From NCBI GenBank assembly GCA_030431085.1, contig JAUIJW010000107.1:1-7776 (forward strand): 7,776 nucleotides of DNA, in the 5' to 3' direction. Source of the DNA: Bacteroidia bacterium (lineage in GTDB: Bacteria; Bacteroidota; Bacteroidia; Flavobacteriales; Flavobacteriaceae). Positions within the stretch are counted from its first letter, which is position 1; every line of letters begins with the position of its first letter. A program made the translations under genes and the position numbers. Below are positions 6,138-7,776 of this stretch, piece after piece. Under the pieces are notes generated by a model that searched no databases, was not told the DNA's origin, and was given only the letters and a program-made list of their open reading frames with translations.

Positions 6138-6766
6138 TATGTCTTGATGTCAGGTAATTTTTGACTTTCTAAATAATTTAAAGCATTTGGACCTTCATTA
6201 AAAACTAAATCTAATATACTGAGGTTTGATACAAATCCATGTCTATCCGAAAATACTTGAGTATATTGATCTAAATCAAAATTCATCTTCAATTTAGCAT
6301 TAACCAACCATCTATAGTCATTTTCTAAAGTTTCCAGAGGTTTAAATTCGTTAGTTTTATCAAAGCTAAGCCCCAATCCAATACAATCATTAATAGCCTC
6401 AAAACTAGACTGTTGCAAATCGATTAAAAATTTAAAATTGGTCTTAAAAATAGCTTGAATTTCTTCTTCGTAAAACTCATAAAAAGGTGATGACCTATAG
6501 GCTGTCTCTAAGGTTTTTAATTGATGCCTTTGCCACTGAGTACTATTATCTATTCTAACATCTTTTGAGATGGTGTTACTCAAACCTTTTTGATGTTCTA
6601 GAGGTACAGAAAGTAGTTGCACACCATTGGCACCTAAGATATAACACCTATTTCTATACGTTTGTTTTTGAAAATGATCGTAGACTTCCACTTCAACATG
6701 GTTGTACTGTGCATAAATAATATACTGCGTGATTGGAGCAAAGTAGGTAGGATAAACAATACCCAT
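6137..6766 (-). CDS. WbqC family protein
   Basis: This 209-residue protein matches the WbqC family. It has an N-terminal YPTYFAPITQY (5-15), the YRNRCYILGANG region (37-48) leading to LLSVPL (51-56), WQRHQLKTLETAYRSSPF (78-95), and a C-terminal NLSILDLVFNEGP (181-193). WbqC-like genes appear in polysaccharide/O-antigen clusters of Proteobacteria and were proposed to act in surface glycan synthesis, but the biochemical activity is not established. In the Bacteroidota a single copy commonly sits beside lepB, as here. There is no signal peptide or membrane segment. The ATG is fixed by a TAATG overlap with the lepB stop, and the purine-rich end of lepB just upstream may aid reinitiation, so the protein is probably translationally coupled to signal peptidase. 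It ends on the shared bidirectional terminator. Confidence 0.88.
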   Translation of the reverse strand: MGIVYPTYFAPITQYIIYAQYNHVEVEVYDHFQKQTYRNRCYILGANGVQLLSVPLEHQKGLSNTISKDVRIDNSTQWQRHQLKTLETAYRSSPFYEFYEEEIQAIFKTNFKFLIDLQQSSFEAINDCIGLGLSFDKTNEFKPLETLENDYRWLVNAKLKMNFDLDQYTQVFSDRHGFVSNLSILDLVFNEGPNALNYLESQKLPDIKT

Positions 6767-6768
6767 TA
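6764..6768 (-). promoter_or_regulatory. TAATG stop/start overlap coupling lepB to the WbqC gene
   Basis: On the minus strand the lepB stop TAA and the WbqC start ATG share one base (TAATG). This one-base overlap is a classic arrangement for translational coupling by termination and reinitiation. It supports a lepB-wbqC operon and fixes the WbqC start codon. Confidence 0.75.
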
Positions 6769-7776
6769 AGCATTTTCTTTTTTCTTCTTTAAATACTTAC
6801 TGATACCAAAATATAGCGCTAAAGCACCCAAGAAATAATAAAAATATGATACCGGTTTTCCTTTACCTCCAACCGTAGTAAACAGTCTTTCCCAACGCAC
6901 TTTATCAAGGCCTTTACCATCACTATTCCAACTAAACCAAATAAAAACAGGTTTCCCTACAACATGATCAAATGGTACATAACCCCAATATCTCGAATCT
7001 TCAGAATTTTGGCGATTATCCCCCATCATCCAATAATAGTCTTGGGCAAAAGTATGTTGATTAACAGTTTCACCGTTAATCTTGATATCATCCCCATCTA
7101 CTGCTAATTGATTTTTTTCGTACTCTACAATAATCTGTTTATAAAAAGGTAAAGTCTCTTTGTTTAGAGCTACAGATTCACCTTTTTTAGGAATATATAT
7201 AGGTCCAAAATTATCGCGATTCCATCCTAAATTCATGCTCTCCGGAAAAACATCATCTACTCCTCCTTTAGGTTCTATACGTCTTTCTAAATTTTTAACA
7301 GTAGGATTTTTAGCTACCAAGGCAGCATCTTCTTCAGATAAATTTAAAATATAGTTTCCATTCTGCAATCGCCCTCCTTCTCTAACATTATACCTGTTTC
7401 TCAAGGTATTGACGTTTAGCTCTTTGCCTTCGGTATTAGCTTCGTAAAAAAATTGAAGTTTTGCCCTATCTGGCAGCTCATTTTTCTTACCATTAATATA
7501 AACATAGCCATCTCTTATTTCTAACGAATCTCCCGGTAAGCCTACACAACGCTTAACATAATTAGATTTTTTATCAATAGGCTTGCGTATCTTTCTATCT
7601 GTTTTATGAAAAAATCTTTCTACGGTATCTACTGGCCAACTAAAAACCACTATATCATTTTGTTTTATTTTTTGTAGTCCTGGTAACCTCATATACGGTA
7701 ATTGAGGCTTCTTTAAATACGATTTTATGTTTAAAATTGGTAGTGTATCATGTACCATTGGTGCTGCCACTGTTGT
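6766..7776 (-). CDS. lepB: Signal peptidase I, C-terminal two thirds (5' end cut by window edge)
   Basis: This is the leader peptidase that removes signal peptides from exported proteins at the outer face of the inner membrane. The frame stays open to base 7776, so the GTG at 7770 is not the real start; 336 residues are visible. The general-base Lys75 lies in YVKRCVGLPGD (73-83), and box D/E is GDNRQNSEDSRYWGYVP (252-268) with Asp260 and Arg262. The nucleophilic Ser motif must lie just upstream, outside the window, because the visible text starts at the strand after it (APMVHDTLP). The gap between the catalytic Lys and the box-E Asp is about 185 residues, against about 135 in E. coli LepB, so there is an insert of about 50 residues within roughly 112-215. 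A hydrophobic segment at about 309-328 followed by a Lys-rich tail (KYLKKKK) looks like an extra C-terminal membrane anchor. Large LepB forms of this kind are normal in flavobacteria. Confidence 0.95.
   Translation of the reverse strand, partial: TTVAAPMVHDTLPILNIKSYLKKPQLPYMRLPGLQKIKQNDIVVFSWPVDTVERFFHKTDRKIRKPIDKKSNYVKRCVGLPGDSLEIRDGYVYINGKKNELPDRAKLQFFYEANTEGKELNVNTLRNRYNVREGGRLQNGNYILNLSEEDAALVAKNPTVKNLERRIEPKGGVDDVFPESMNLGWNRDNFGPIYIPKKGESVALNKETLPFYKQIIVEYEKNQLAVDGDDIKINGETVNQHTFAQDYYWMMGDNRQNSEDSRYWGYVPFDHVVGKPVFIWFSWNSDGKGLDKVRWERLFTTVGGKGKPVSYFYYFLGALALYFGISKYLKKKKENA

Noticed and set aside
7160..7354. 64-codon plus-strand open frame opposite lepB
   Set aside because: It is antisense to well-conserved signal peptidase sequence, with no promoter or recognisable protein features.
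7768..7770. GTG as the lepB start codon
   Set aside because: The frame stays open to the window edge, and the catalytic Ser region of LepB must lie upstream, so this GTG is an internal Val codon.
1..7776. Mobile elements, CRISPR arrays, tRNA/rRNA genes, toxin-antitoxin or defence systems
   Set aside because: I saw no transposase or integrase motifs, regular spaced repeats, cloverleaf sequences or paired small toxin/antitoxin genes; all long open frames belong to ordinary chromosomal families or to the single unknown membrane protein.

Overview
The window looks like ordinary chromosomal DNA from a member of the Bacteroidota, most likely a Flavobacteriaceae species. The DNA is AT-rich. Start codons sit behind A-rich leaders with no Shine-Dalgarno sequence. 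Two upstream regions carry the Bacteroidota promoter pattern TTG-N19/20-TAnnTTTG. The gene products (a cyclophilin-FKBP fusion, an enlarged signal peptidase I followed by a WbqC protein) also fit that group. Genus and species cannot be read from the sequence alone.

Layout, left to right. The left edge cuts into a dual-domain peptidyl-prolyl isomerase (2-790, +), which ends at a clear intrinsic terminator. A YfiT/BstA-type DinB-fold protein (871-1404, +) follows and overlaps tail-to-tail by 4 nt with a thioredoxin/peroxiredoxin-like protein (1401-1958, -). The 68-nt gap at 1959-2026 separates that gene from a divergent pair: a CsaA-type tRNA-binding-fold protein (2027-2365, +) and, 6 nt later, a 970-residue YdiJ/Dld-II-type FAD and Fe-S 2-hydroxyacid dehydrogenase (2372-5284, +). 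The longest non-coding stretch (5285-5447, 163 nt) holds a good promoter and two hairpins. It leads into a 211-residue membrane protein of unknown function with a signal peptide, one transmembrane helix and coiled coils (5448-6083, +). A bidirectional terminator separates this gene from a right-hand minus-strand operon, lepB (cut by the right edge) followed by a WbqC-family gene, joined by a TAATG stop/start overlap.

Functional themes are protein folding (PPIase, CsaA), thiol and redox chemistry (YfiT-like, thioredoxin-like), respiratory oxidation of a D-2-hydroxyacid, and envelope biogenesis (LepB, WbqC, perhaps the unknown membrane protein). I found no tRNA, rRNA, CRISPR, insertion sequence, phage gene or toxin/defence system. 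I see no convincing sign of a wholly new system. The most open items are the structured leader at 5323-5447 and the unknown protein it precedes.
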